Shown: positions 33,365 through 47,100 of the stretch, one piece after another | Numbering within the stretch: the stretch's first letter is position 1 | Layout of the letters: every line of letters starts with the position of its first letter | Assembly (NCBI GenBank): GCA_011037195.1 | Contig: JAAEAF010004359.1 | Span: 1 to 64,000 of the forward strand | Length of the DNA: 64,000 nt | DNA from: Triatoma infestans | Lineage: Eukaryota; Arthropoda; Insecta; Hemiptera; Reduviidae | Direction of reading: 5' to 3' | The notes under the pieces: generated by a model | Told to the model about the DNA's origin: nothing | Database searches by the model: none | Seen by the model: the letters and a program-made list of their open reading frames with translations, nothing else | Translations under genes and position numbers: made by a program

Positions 33365-34700
33365 TATACATATATATATATATATTTGGATACAATAACT
33401 TTTAATGAAATCTTTTTCAACGTCCTAAAATTAGATTCCCAACCCCAACCCCCACCGTTATAGTCGGGGCAGTAATAGATTTTTGATAAAAAATTAATTG
33501 TAGATTACTTTTTTTTCTACATTAATTAAATTGTAAATAAAATGAAATATATTGTGATTTCTTTATTAATATTATTATTATTATTAAAAAATAATTATTA
33601 ATGATTTGAGAATTGTATGAATATATAAATATTATTGATCTTTCATATTGATTTTTGTAAATATTTTAGTAATAATACTTTGTGGCTCTTGTAATCGCTT
33701 AGTGGCTGTATATTTATTATAAATTTATATAAAATTTATGCTTTAATTATTAGATGTAATTATTATAAATAGAATGTAAAAAAAAAAAAAAAAAAAGAAA
33801 AAAAGAAGTAATAATTGATGATAAATTATTACAAAAAAAAAAAAGAAAAATTCCCACTTCTGTGAGGGGTCGATTATTACAAAAAGAAATTATAAGAAAG
33901 AAACGTCACTATCGTTTTGCTTCCAATCATAAAAAAAACCTATAAAATCTTAAGATTTTCTTGAAGCTATGAAATGCAATCCCCATAACCTTGCCCCTTA
34001 CTACTTAGCGCTGATAGTGTGACTAGTTGGCGTCAATTTCGATTCCTTCTGCCTAACAATTTATGAACAAGTTATTTTTAAACATCTGAAGCACTAAAAA
34101 AAAAAACAAAAAACAATGAAATGGTTCAAATTTATGAATAATTAATTACTGTTAGTCGTTTTTAGTAACTTAGTAAGTTTTTGGAAAATTACTTCAATCA
34201 TTGTTTGAATTATCTCATAGTTTACAAAAATAAATCAGATCTATGAAATTATTACTAGGATTAATGTAAGTTTTTTTTGGAGATATAGAAACTGAGCGGA
34301 TGGCGATCGCAGAATGATTGATTGCAAATGTTTTGTAACACTCCGAATCAAATTTTTTTTTTTTTTTTTTACTCGAACTTTGCTTGTGATTTAATCACTA
34401 ATTATTGGAACTTATAACTTTAATGTTCCTGTTCACTTTTCGAAATAGATTTTACATTTTCTTCTTTGTGTTTGAAGAAAAAAAATGGAGAGAATAGAAA
34501 TATATAATGATATCAATGTTTATTTGTACGATTTGTTGATAAATAGAGGTTTCCTTTAGATCATAAAGGCTAAAAAATATGGTCTGTGACATAGTAAATT
34601 GTTCATATTGCTAGGTTGGTCACTTTCTTGGATCTTGACCTTAAGTCCAATAGTTCCACCAATTTTGCCTTGTTATAAAAAAATAAAATAAAAATATTTG
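33365..34700. other. AT-rich intergenic stretch after the JHBP gene
   Basis: Includes (AT)n just after the stop codon, the 3' UTR to about 33560, several A runs, and otherwise nothing I can name. Confidence 0.45.
33536..33541 (+). promoter_or_regulatory. Polyadenylation signal of the takeout/JHBP-like gene
   Basis: AATAAA lies about 170 bases after the stop codon, on the same strand and within an AT-rich 3' region. It is the first canonical hexamer after the CDS, so it is the likely cleavage/polyadenylation signal. Confidence 0.55.
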
Positions 34701-34720
34701 TAAAGTAATAACAAAAACAT

Positions 34721-34925
34721 GGGGCGGGTGTTGGTGTAGTGGTTATGAGCATGGACTTGCAAGTGGGAGGACTCCAGTTCGAGTCTCGCGTATAACTGCT
34801 AAATTTTATTCGTTTATAAAAAAAATATAAAAAAAATGTTAAATAGTAAAATAGGTGCTTCCGTGGACCCCGTCCACGACACCTAATTTGGTAGTTTGAC
34901 GTTAAGCCTGCCTCAAAAATAGGCA
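34721..34925 (+). mobile_element. tRNA-derived SINE, family A
   Basis: The head GGGGCGGGTGTTGGTGTAGT ... ATGAGCATGGACTTGC and CCAGTTCGAGTCTCGCG resemble Pol III A and B boxes. The body reads AGGTGCTTCCGTGGACCC, CGTCCACGACACCTAATT and ATAGGCATT. A second copy lies at 38899-39106. Confidence 0.75.
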
Positions 34926-34940
34926 TTATTTTAATAAACA

Positions 34941-35441
34941 AAGACCGGCCATACACGCTACGGTCTACCAAACTGTATGTTTGCGCAGGCAAACCGGATG
35001 TCGTAGCGTGTGTAGAGATACTCCAGTATGCCGGAGAGGTTTTCAGTTTCGCTATGGCGTTGATGGAAGACGATGACGCACTGGAATTGACAGGCCCTGC
35101 GTAAATTTTAAAAAATAATCCAAAAACAATGAAAAGGAACCGAACAAAGTGGTGTAAAGATTGGTTATTGAAAGGGAAAATATAGTCATATCTATTTAAT
35201 GAATGTTTAATGAAATTTTTGTGTACCAACTAACGACCTGCCTAGGCAGAAACTGGAAATTCACTAGCGCGGACTGCACAGGACACGCCCACTTTCACCG
35301 TACGGTCTCACTCGAAAGAACTGATTTTCGATTTTGCACAAAAACCTGCACAGGTCTATTCCCACACATGTTCCGGTTTGCCTGCGCAGGCAAAATTGCA
35401 CAGTTTTACCGTACGATAGACCGTAGCGTGTATGGCCGGCT
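34941..35441. mobile_element. MITE with long terminal inverted repeats (CCGGCCATACACGCTACGG)
   Basis: The left end AAGACCGGCCATACACGCTA and the right end (complement AGCCGGCCATACACGCTACG) match over about 30 bases; GCGCAGGCAAACCGG-type subterminal repeats lie inside. TTA follows the right end, as for Harbinger-type elements, but the left flank is not TTA. Non-coding. Confidence 0.75.
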
Positions 35442-35525
35442 TTATATTACTGAGTATTTAAATAGATGATACACTAAGCTAAATAGATTTTTCTGATAAT
35501 ACTTCAAAAACACAATGTTTTGTTT

Positions 35526-35526
<1 letters not shown>

Positions 35527-35552
<26 letters not shown>
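35527..35552. repeat. (AT)n microsatellite
   Basis: Uninterrupted TA dinucleotide run. Confidence 0.9.
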
Positions 35553-35556
<4 letters not shown>

Positions 35557-36009
35557 ATTAGTCAATGTGAACATACATCAAATGTTAAAAAAAACAAATC
35601 ATTTCAATTAAAAATAGATTTAAAGTTTTGATTTTGTGGGGGGGGAGGGGGGCTATTAAGCCTCTGCGACCCCTCTGGATCAATAAAGTTGGTTTGTTTA
35701 AAGTAGATTTGTATAGATATATTAATGTCATTTTCATGTATTTGTTTAAGCGTAAATGTATAAAGAATAAATGTCAAATGAATTTAATTATATTTCTTAA
35801 TTTAATAAGTAACCCCCCCCCCAACAATTGTTTAATTTAAAAATAACCAACATTTGCAAAAACCATTGGATTCTTTTTTTTTATTTTTTTAACTTTATTT
35901 ACTTTGTTAAAAAGAAAGTATTGTGATCGTAACCGGAAGTATAAGGTTGAGATCTTACCGGAAATACATGTTTTGAGTACGCCTGGGTATGAAAAAAAAA
36001 AAAAAATAT

Positions 36010-36083
36010 TTTTACCCAATGTATATAGATATAGACTTTTTCTCGAGAAACTAAGGATACACACCAAAACAAAAACTAAAAAA
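36010..36083 (+). repeat. Left half of a DNA-transposon end interrupted by a HINE-like copy
   Basis: AATGTATATAGATATAGACT, TTTTTCTCGAGAAACTAAGG and AAAACTAAAAAA match 47550-47620. The continuation (TACGTGCACTCATAGC) resumes at 37111, after the inserted copy. Confidence 0.65.
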
Positions 36084-37079
36084 TCTGGTGTGAAACACTC
36101 ACACAACTTTCTCTTACTCCAGTTCTCAAAATTATAATTGACAAATGTTATAGTTTGTTTACCAAATATAACGAAATTCGTCGAAAACTGAAAAACTGTT
36201 CAGTAAAAACGCACTTCCGGTTAACTAATTTTCTTAAAACTTGGAATTTTGACCATCTATTTATTTCTAATTAATTTTGTTTGGATGATAGAATTGTATC
36301 ATCCACTATGATACCACTTTAGAGGAAGCTGTAACCCCACCCCACCCTAAAAGTACCCTTAAATGAATTTTCCCAGAGAAATGTTTTAATAAAAGATGTA
36401 GACCTTTACATGTTTAGTTTATATAAGAAGTTTCAAGAAAATCATCGGAGACATTTTTGAGAAAATCGCTAAAAAGTGAATAAATCATTTAGTAAAGTGG
36501 TAACGTAAAACGCCGTTCCGGTTATCCGATTTTTTTCAAACTCGTAATTTCAACACCATATTTAATTCTAATTAACATTATTTAGATGGCGACTGTCTAA
36601 TAAACTGAAAATAGCACGGTTAGTATGAAACCTGAACCCCACCCCCCCTCCAACAGTGCCCTTCACTGCATTTTTCCCGGGAATGTTTCTAATAAAATTT
36701 TTAGCTCTTTGTATGTGTGGTTGGTGTTTAAAGTTTAAAGAAAATCGTCGGAGCCATTTTTGAGAAAATCGCAAAAAAGTAAAAAATCCAACTAGTAAAG
36801 TGTTACTTCCGGTTGAGGAATTTTTTACAGATAACGTACAGTCAGATCCCATGGTTGACCTCTAAACGGAATATCAAATTTCAACTTTCTACGATTTTTC
36901 GTTTTTGAGCTATGCTGTTCACATACATACATACACACACACACACACACGGACCATTTTCTAAAAACCCACTTTTTTGGACTCAGGGGACTCAAAACTG
37001 ATAAGTTCCGGGTGAAAACTCGATTCGAAAATTTGACACGATTACAATAACTTATCTCTTACTAGGAGTAAGAGAAAGT
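36084..37079 (+). mobile_element. HINE-like repeat copy with readable insertion site
   Basis: TCTGGTGTGAAACACTC start, ACTTTCTCTTACTCC at 36106-36120, three modules with cores near 36213, 36512 and 36804, a CA tract (36936-36952), and GGAGTAAGAGAAAGT at 37065-37079. The terminal hairpin is duplicated (37081-37105). The flanks are two halves of a sequence found uninterrupted at 47550-47640, with TAAAAAA on both sides of the copy. Confidence 0.8.
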
Positions 37080-37109
37080 AACTCTTACTAGGAGTAAGAG
37101 AAAGTAAAA

Positions 37110-37980
37110 AATACGTGCACTCATAGCTTTTTCGTTAGAAATCCAAATATCAGTTACCAAAACATATTTTATGCTGCCAGTTTGCATGGTAGATTTGTCG
37201 TAAACTAATAATAACACTTTATTGGAAAACATAAATCTCCCTTAAATGATTTTAACCCAAAGTAATAAAATATTATTTTGTTATTAAATTAATAATAACA
37301 AATTTTATCAATAAAGTCAATAGAATGAATCTTAAACATTATATTTAAAACAACAAAAGGAATAATTCTAATAAGATTAATACAAAATGTAAATTATAAT
37401 AAGATAACATATTGGTTTTGTTTGTATATCTGTAATAATAAAAAAGAAAAAAAGAATAAGAACTTTCTTATAAATATTTCTGAGAATATGTATAATGTGT
37501 GCGCGTGCGTATTGTTTATATTGTTTTGTACGAAGCACTGGTACCCAGGGGGACACATCCATACTCTAGTTAACAAAACGAGCTCTAAACAAGTATTAAA
37601 TATGATTGGCTTTATACAGATTTATAATAAACAGGTTAAAGGTCGTATTGATAAATAAATATTAGGTTAGAATCTATTACAATGTGTTTTTTTTAAATCA
37701 AAATATTATAAAACTAATCAGTCAAATTTTAGTCCCTAAATTGGTCACACTAGCGTTCGTGCCCGGTTATCACATTATTATTATTATGAAATTTTCTATT
37801 TAATTTCACAGTCGATTGGAAGTTTTGTGTCCAATTTCAATTTAATATTTCATTAGTATAATATAAAATAATTGGTGTAATTAATTTTGCTACATAATTT
37901 TTTTTTTTTTTTTTTTTTGTAATCCTCCATTACAAGAACAAATATATATATATTTTTTTTTTTTTTTTACGTAAGAAAAA
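37110..37980. other. AT-rich region upstream of the transporter start
   Basis: After the remaining transposon half (37111-37200) there is no recognisable coding or repeat unit. T runs and an (AT)n tract precede the ATG at 37990. Any 5' UTR or promoter of the transporter should lie here, but no TATA or initiator element is convincing. Confidence 0.4.
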
Positions 37981-37989
37981 AAAGTAATT

Positions 37990-40900
37990 ATGGTACTTGA
38001 AAATCTATCTAAATTTACCAGGCGACAAATTCTGACGTTAGTAGTTTTTAGCATAGCTGATTTCTGCAACGCTATTTGTGTATCTTTACAGGCACCATTC
38101 TATCCAAAAGAGGTAAGTTTTAAGTTAAATTATTTGATAGTAAAAAGAAAAAATATATATATTAATTCAGTTATATTTTATACAAAATCTATTATGATTC
38201 ATATAGAGATACGGTCTTTCCCTTATTGAAATTGTAACAGTTGTAATTTGACATATTTCCTTCCGAAGTAAGATTTTTCAATAACTTTATATTGTACGTA
38301 TAGATAAGGAAATCAAATGTTATTATATTAAACTTCTTTTATATATACGTCAGGCTAAATTAAATAATATGCGTGTGTTATAGTGATGAAATAATTATTA
38401 TACAACTTATTAATCTTCAATTAGTTTTTTTTTCTTAATATTTGACGTATCAATGTCCAAAACTGCCTATTTTCAAAAAAATGATACTTACACTGCAAAT
38501 AACACCAAACTTCGTTGATATTTGAAGTTCGGATTACTTTATGAAAACATGTTGACTAATTGTTAACCGTTTTTTCTTCATAATTACAATTTTATAACTA
38601 AATTTATATTTTGCAATTTATGCATCTTTTTTTTTTTTTAAAAAAAATTACTGTTGTCAGCTGTCGAAACGTCAAATTTAAAAAAAAAAAAAAACTAATT
38701 AAGTTGGTTCAATATTATTTCATCAATAAAAAAAATTCGATGTATAATATTGAAATGGCGGTTTAAATGGTAGGCCGGAGTTACCAGTTACACCAAAACA
38801 ACTCTAAAAAATGCTAGACATGTGTATAATGATGACGTACATATCTAGCAAGTACTTCAAAATAGTAGCAAATCAAATGTAGAAATTTGTTTCACTTAGG
38901 GGCGGGTGTTGGTGTAGTGGTTATGAGCATGGACTAGTAAGTAGGAGGACGCCAGTTCGAATCCCGCGAATAACTACTATATTTTATATTTGTTTAAAAA
39001 AAAGGTTAATAGTAAAGTAGGTGCTTCTCCTGCCCCGTCCACGACACCTAATTATTTGGTAGTTAGTTGGATGTTTAAGCCAGCCAGAAAGAAGTAGGCA
39101 TTCTTCATATCCAGGAATTGAAGAAATTCTCTGATCTTGAGCAGAGGTTGGCTCAAGGAGGTGTGCACGAGAGTCGCAACCGCGTACGGCCCCGCTCTCG
39201 GACTCATTGTAACTTTCCTCGGAACATTGTAACTTAGGAAAAAGAAACTGGCAAACGTCTTAATACGTAATTATAATAATCCATATTTTGTTTATGTTCC
39301 AAAAACCATAGCGATTCTAGTTCTGTCTATTCCAGGATATTTTACCAGTACAGTTTATATAAAAGTATTTGTTAATCTTTGATGAATTATGTTATAAAAA
39401 GAAATTTGGTGAGTATCGTTTAAGAAAGAAACATTCAATTATGCCAAACATTTCGACACAGATTCCTGTTTTTATCAAGGCTATAATAATAATATATGAG
39501 ATAGTCGTGAAAATGTGGAGAAAGAATTTTTAAATATACACTTTAATCTTTAAACAAAATGATTTTTTTTTATTTTCTGTAGATGATTTAAGACAAGAAA
39601 CAAGTAAATTTTTTTTAATTTTTTTTTTATGTTTCTACGATGTAACAAATGAATAATATGTTTGAAAATTCTTTCTCCATATCTTCACGACTATCTTATA
39701 TATTAAAGCCTTGATTAATAAAGGAAACTCTGTCGAAACGTTGGCATAATTGAATGTTTTTCTTTCTTTCTTGACCGATCCTCACCAAAATTTCTTCATA
39801 ACATAATATAGTTTATATTATTGCTGCATTAAATGCTCTTTTTTTTTTTTCTTTTTTTTTTTTAATAATTTTTAGAACTATCATTTTTATGAACATCATT
39901 ATAAAATATCTATCATGATTGTTTTCCAAGTTTCAAATATATAATGTATAACTGGATTATTTTAAGTTTACTGTAATCTAACCCAAGCCTGAATTCAAGA
40001 GTTCTTTTGAAACCAAACAGTATTTTTCAATTTGAATTTTTCGGGTAATTACATTTTAAATCATATCATAGTGATGATATATTTTAACATACAGTTTTTC
40101 TTTTTATGAACTCATCGAAAAAAAATTCTAACATTTTATTATATCAGAAACCTGATATATAAAGACGTAACTTTTCATCGATTCTATTAAACTGAATTTT
40201 GTCCCAAGTTTTTTATTTGGGCTGAATATTGCTATGAGGATTAACGTGTTACTTACTAAATTTAAAAATTAAGTACCTATGTGCTTTCATTTCCTATAAA
40301 ACATTATCACACTACACAAAACTTGCCTCTAATAAAGTTGAAAGTACGGGCAGAAATTTTGTGTGACTTATTTTGTTATAAATATAACTGGTTAAACTCG
40401 CTAAACCGTTGCGTAGGATCCTGCGCGGACTATTGTGTGTAGGGTCCCAGAGCTTCCTCGGCACTGGATCTGAAACACCTTTATAACTTCATTTTTACTA
40501 AACTTCTCAATTTCTAATTGTAAATTTTCTGCAGAAGTTATAGAAAAAAAAAATTAATTACCCTCAATTGGTAAATAGAGTAATGATGGAACAATGTGAT
40601 AGAATTATTTCTTTAGAGATCCTAAAAGATCAGAGATATTTTCCGTGATAGCCTGCTTCTTTTTGTGAGGTTTGTCTATCATCAGGATTTTTTTGTCAAT
40701 ATAGTGTGATAACATAGACTTTGCAGTGAGCAAATTTAGTTGATACATGTAGTGTGCAGTGATACAGTGTGTATCAACTAAATTTGCTCTGTACAAGTCT
40801 ATGTTATCACAATGTTTTGACAAAAAAAAATCCTGATAATTGGCGAACACCCGAAACCGGTCGATGACCACAAAAAGAAGCAGGCTTTCATGGAAAATAT

Positions 40901-41110
40901 CTTTGTTGCTTTCAAACTCTGCGGAACCAAAAACACAACAGAACTAGTACGGTTTTTTAGAAAAATCACAATATCTAAACAAAACAAACCTCATAAACGA
41001 TTTTTAACGAATTTTGATCAAAATCTGCATTTATGATTCACTGATGATATAAAAAACTATATTTGAAGGTTTTGTAGTATATTAGCTTTCTGAATTATAT
41101 GCACGCAATT

Positions 41111-41163
<53 letters not shown>

Positions 41164-44100
41164 ACACCATTCTTCTTTTTTTTTGTGTTCAAGATCTTCA
41201 AAACCTGCATTCCGGCAAATATATTTTGAAACTCAAACACACTCTCAGTATATTTTCATGATCTCATCATTAGTAAGAGGATGGTATTGCGCGATCGTAT
41301 CGGACAAATTCTCGATATCAACTTTTCACCGGAAATACACGATTTGAGGTCCCCCCCCCCTTGAGTTTGTTAGATTGTTTTTCATACTATTGGGAGAAAA
41401 TTAAAAAAATTATTAGACGTAATAAATATTATTTCTACTTTTAAAATTTGAATAAATGAAAATTTGCTTGCAGTCTTGCAGGAAAACTCACTTTTTTCGA
41501 ATTAACTGAGCCAGAGAAGATTCAGCAGATGCGATTCATTTTGACATAAGACTATTTAGAGCAAAGCACTTTATAGGAAAGGGGTCATTCATTCTATCAT
41601 CTGTGAAGCTACCACAGTGAAGCTCTCACTTTCATCTCGATGTTCCTACCAAACTTTTCTTTCAGCTGCTTTTTTTTAAACTTAGCCTGTCAACAAACAA
41701 AAGATAGGGACTGATTTTCAAACAATTGATTCGAAAAGAGGCTAAAAACCTTTAGTGGCAAATTGGTTTATAATCTCTAGCAAAAAAAGGTCAGAATTCG
41801 AACAGGAATGCGTTCGGTTAACATCGATAATGTCTATCCTGTATCTTTCATATTTGTAATATTTGTGCTTGGTTTTTTAAATTATATGCTTAACTTTGCA
41901 TATTTATTAGGGAAGGGAATAGCCTCAGTGGTTAGCGTACTGGGCTACCACGTCGAGGACCTGGGTTCGAGTCCAGCTGTGCTGCCCTTAGATTTTTTTC
42001 TTCCTAGGAGCCTCTAGAGCTCACTGTCCGGTGATGGTGATGATATTTATACATTATAACTTTGTTTTGTTTACTGGGATTAAAAACTTTTACAAAATAT
42101 GATGGTTAAAATTAAATGACTTTATTATACATTAACGATCTTTCGATCTGGAATCCAGGTTATTTTCAAGACTACCCAACTAGATCAGAACAACATAGGA
42201 GGTTACAGTTTAATGATAGGTTATATTTCATCCTTTAGCAGTGTTGGAAATCATGTGGTGCTATTATTTCGATAAATTTGTATATACGGCATTAAGTTCA
42301 ACAATATTTGTTTTATAATAGATAGATGTTCTGTTTCTATTGATATGGTTCATTTCTAAAAATTTTTTTTTTAATGAATTCTTTTCTCTGTCACCTATTT
42401 ATAGTTTTACTGAAGTCAAAAGTGTATCCAGTTTTTGTAGTGTGTTGACAGAGAGCTGTGTTGTCTTTTTTTGTTTCTTTTAACGTCATAATTTGTGTTT
42501 TCGAATTCAGTTTTGAACTTATTGATTTGTCTCTCCTATGTAGATGGATGGGCAATTTGTACAATTTATTTTGTAAATAACCTATCTTTAAAATTGTAAC
42601 CTGCTATGTTGTTCGGATCTAGTTGTGTAATCTTAAAAATGACCTGGCTCCCAGGTGGAAAGGTGGATAAAGTGTTTCATAATATTATGGACTTTTTGTC
42701 ATTTAATTTTAACCATCATATTTATTTATTAGATTCGCGTCGTTGTTTAGGTTTCCCACACTGTATTATTTCTGCTTTCTAAGCGACTCCATGACTTTTG
42801 TTGATTTTCAAATGACTATGGAATTTCGAATCGTTGATCACAAGGGCAAGTAGATTGCATGGCAAATAGATATTCTAGGATTAGATTGGAATTTGGTGAG
42901 ATAGAATATTTAACAGACACGATTAAAATCACCAAATAGAAAAACTAATTAAAGAGAGTCATAAATAGATAATAGTTCTAATTATAGAGGCAATAAATAA
43001 TAAATATTTTATCTCTTATTAATGATTGATTATAAATTCAATTGTTAATTACATTGATGTAAATGAGAAAAATTACTAGAATAACAATAATAAATCGACG
43101 AACTACTTTCTTTTTAAGTCTTAAAAAGTTGCAGTACCGTCTATATCATTAAATGGTACTTTCGAGGAAAGCTTAATGGTGCAGCTCCAACGGCAAAGAC
43201 TCCATAAAACCCAATATTCCTAGAAAAAAATGTTTGGCATTTTTTATAATTAATTATTTTTGGTATGCAATATTGGAGAATCTGATGGGTGAAAATTTAA
43301 TTCAATAATCTTTCTAGAGTTAAATGCCAAAGTTCAGTGCATATTTCTGTTAAATTAAAAAAATTTTGCGTAACTTCTGATACGCGAACCCTTAATGTTC
43401 GTTATAAAATAATGATCCGATAATGACAAATTTTAAATCATAATAAACAGTAACATATTGTAAACCATTGATAATAAATTATATTTATTGATAAAAATCT
43501 TTAAGCGGCGTTTACACGATCAATAATATTGACAATACTTTAGAGTATTGACAATAATATTGATCGTGTAACGTGAAAAAAATGTATTGATGGTCGGTAT
43601 TGACAAGAGTATTGATGAAATTCAGATTTTCTATCAATACTGAGAATTGGAGGGGATATCGACAATATTATTGGTCAGTTCAATAGTTTTATCGAACGTT
43701 GCAACTAACCTGTACAAAACAAAAGCGATACTATTATAATAGGTTAAAGAATTCTATGTAATGAACATCTCCTATAATATATTAAAGTTGACTGGCCCAA
43801 TTAATTTAAAATTTCCATTTTAAGAAAACATTTCAGTTTGAACTCTGACAATTGCACTATTAGAAAAATCGTATGAGTGTTTCGCAGTTAATTTAATTTT
43901 TTGTTTCAAAAAGGGTTTTTATATGCCATGCTGTTTAATATAGAGAGAAAATAGGCTTCTAACTTTCCTTCCGAATGGTAGGCATATTAAATCACTACAT
44001 GTCTACATGAAAAGTCAATCAAACAATTTTCCTTGTTTATGCCTGATTTTGGTGGAATGTTAGATAAAGATTTAGTATTTTGCCTTCTAAGGTGTTAATA

Positions 44101-47100
44101 AAAAATAAATGTATCTAAAACATGCAACACAAAATTACCAGAATTATATTTTTTTATTAAATATATCATTAGGATAAATGTTTATTTTCGATGTTTTATA
44201 AAGGAATTAATTAAGAGTGAACGATAGTGGAAGTAATTTAAATAAGAAACATTAGAGCTGTCCCCCTTGAGTTTTCTATACAATATTAATAAAGTGAGCA
44301 GCAGGGTAAAAAGCTAACTATAACCATGGGCCAAAATAATAGCTACGCAAGCTTTAGAACGATTATTCATTTTTTAAAGGTTAAAAAAAAAACAACTAAA
44401 CTGATGAGTATAAACACGTAAATACACTCTCCTAGTGGCAGAAATAGTAAGTAGTATTGACAATAATATTGATCGTGTAAAGTAATGAAATATTGATAGT
44501 GGTTAGTATGAGTATTGATGGAAATATTGTCAATACTGGTATTGACAATAATATTGATCGTGTAAACGCCGCTTTAGTATCGTAATAATTGAAAAAAAAA
44601 ATTTTATTCATTTTTTTTTCACTAAATTGATAAAGGCAGATTTATATTAAAACGGCAGACTAACATTTAGATAAAAGCAGGGTTAACAGTAGGTTGTAAA
44701 CATGACTCGTGACCTCATTAAAATTAGTGCAAAAAAAAATTATTATTCATATAGTATTTATTAAAAGTGTAAGTAAACGACATAATTACTTTTGTAAGAT
44801 TAAAAATGTTGCTTGAAACAATCATATGACTACAGTCTCTGCACTACAGTTTACAAGATTTAAGGGGAGCTGGTTTGCCTCAAATTTATAATTTTTAACT
44901 AAATGTTTACTTGTTAACTAGACGCGTTGGTCTAGTGGCTAGCGCACTCGCCTTTCGTGCGAGAATTCAGGGTTCGATTCCCGTGAGGGCTAAGTCGGTG
45001 TTGACCGAGCATCATGATAAAAAGTGGGAAGCTACAGTTAGTAGCGCCCTAGGTAGTGAAAAGCTGGAACTAAATGGCGTGGGAACTGCAGCGTGCTTAT
45101 CATACACCCCTCTATTCAAACGCCGTCTGGCAAGCCTTGGTCTTTCATGGGCAGTTGCGCCTTAGGGTTTCTTTTTTCTTTTTCTTTTTTTTTATTTGTG
45201 TTTATCGGTATAAACAATAGTTATGTTTGGAAGATGTTAATCAAATAATCAAAATATTAGTTGGCTGGTGCCAAAGAAAAAACGTTTCATCTTTAAAAGT
45301 TTATTCGACGTTTCGGACTCACCTATGGTGTCCTTTCTCAGGAATTACATAAACAAAAACAAAGAGAAATACAGAAAGAGAGAAATACTTCGGTGAAGCA
45401 AGGCTGCTCAACGATGTTGAGCTGCCAGATGACACAGCTGTACCAATCAATCGAGATACATGTGTTTAAACCATTTGATTATTACGTAAGATATCCAATC
45501 GTAAAAAGAAAATAATTTCAGGTACCCCATGCGAGACTGAAATAGTCAGGATATTGCAAAGCAAAAACATACTTAAATATATGAAACATTTTCAACCGTG
45601 CAAGTGCTGGGATATTATGCCCAGGGAGTCAACAATAACGGACGTCAACAATCGGAAGCAAGTCATCAAGGCTGATGCCAACACTGCCCAAAAAAAGGCG
45701 GACGTCTCCGTTGGAATGACACCTCTCGAGCCAAACCACAGGCCCTGTACCCACCGTATAGACCCTGTCTCCAAACTGGTCTCTAAATTTTTCTTTGAAG
45801 TGGGAAATACACTTCTCGTAAATTTTGCTTTTCTCCTCGTGGACCTTCTCCGCTTGACTCGGATCATTACTTTCGTATCTGACTGTTGGGTCCAAAACAA
45901 AAGCAATGTCGCTGTTTTCCTGGAAGGTCACGATGTCAGCATGCCTGACTGAACCGTCCGTATCAATGGCATAAACTTCCTCAAAGCTCGTATAATAAAA
46001 ATAAAAAATAAAAAAATATAATAAAATATTGAAACTTATGACCAAAGGAATTCTGTTTACAGCATTTTTTGCCCAGCTCCAAACTGTAGCGCATGTTACA
46101 TTGGTGAATCAAAATAACACTTACGAAAGAGACTTAGACATAGCTAACAAAAAAAAATGATAGTACAGCCCTCACAAAACATGCACTTACCTATTCCTTT
46201 GATTTCCGAAATGTACTGCTCTAACCGCCTATTGCACAAACACCTGAAGCGACTTCTTTCTGAATCCATCCAAATTAACCTCAATCCTAACTCAATCCAA
46301 CTACAAAAAAGGCAAGGCCGTCATCTACTTCCGCTTCCTCAAAAAAGTACCCCTCTCCTCCCCACCCCCCACCCCACTAAATTACACAACTTTTACACCT
46401 TCCACTCATTTTCTAATTTATTTCGATTCATTTATTTTTCTTATAAAAATTACTTATTGATTTGATTTTCTCTTGTACCACCCCTTCTTCTTCTCAATTT
46501 TTAAATTTCCTCTTCTCTGTCTTCTTTGCAAATATAACTTACTTCATAACCAAACAATAACCTACTCTAACATTCAACTCTTTATTCTTCCTTAATAGGT
46601 TTCGCACTTTTTAATTTTTTAGTATTTTTTAATCGTTAAATGTTCTACTTTTCATCATGTAATTTTCTCTAATTCTCTTTGTTTTATTTTATGTAGTACC
46701 TGAGGAAGTACATCAACGGTGTCCGAAACGTCGAATAACTTTTAAAGATAAAAAGTTTTTTCTTTGGTCCCAGCCAATTTATATTTTGCTTGTTTATTTG
46801 TCTTCAATTTTATATCAATTAAACTAATAAAATGACTTTTTTTTTAGGAAACCATACACTCTCCCTCTCCCACCGAAACTTATTTAAATAAACTTTCTCG
46901 GAATAAAAGCCCCCCCCCCCCCAAAAAAAACCTGATATGTTTCTATATTCATAGTAAATAACAAACAAATTTAATAAAATCCATCGGAGTGTTTTTAATA
47001 GATAAAATCGTAGAAAACTGAAATAACTGTTCGGTAAAAACACATACTTCCGGTCAAACCGATTTCCTTCAAACCCAGAATTTTGACATCGTATTTTTAT

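Noticed and set aside
34603..35229. Long minus-strand open frame (208 codons)
   Set aside because: It runs through SINE family A and half of the MITE at 34941; composition and lack of motifs point to a chance frame.
44922..44995. tRNA gene
   Set aside because: A and B boxes are present but no clean cloverleaf, and a conserved SINE body follows with a second copy at 30905. The same applies to the family A and C heads.
45554..45952. Plus-strand frame of 132 codons
   Set aside because: It is antisense to the R2-like minus-strand frame, which has the recognisable motifs.
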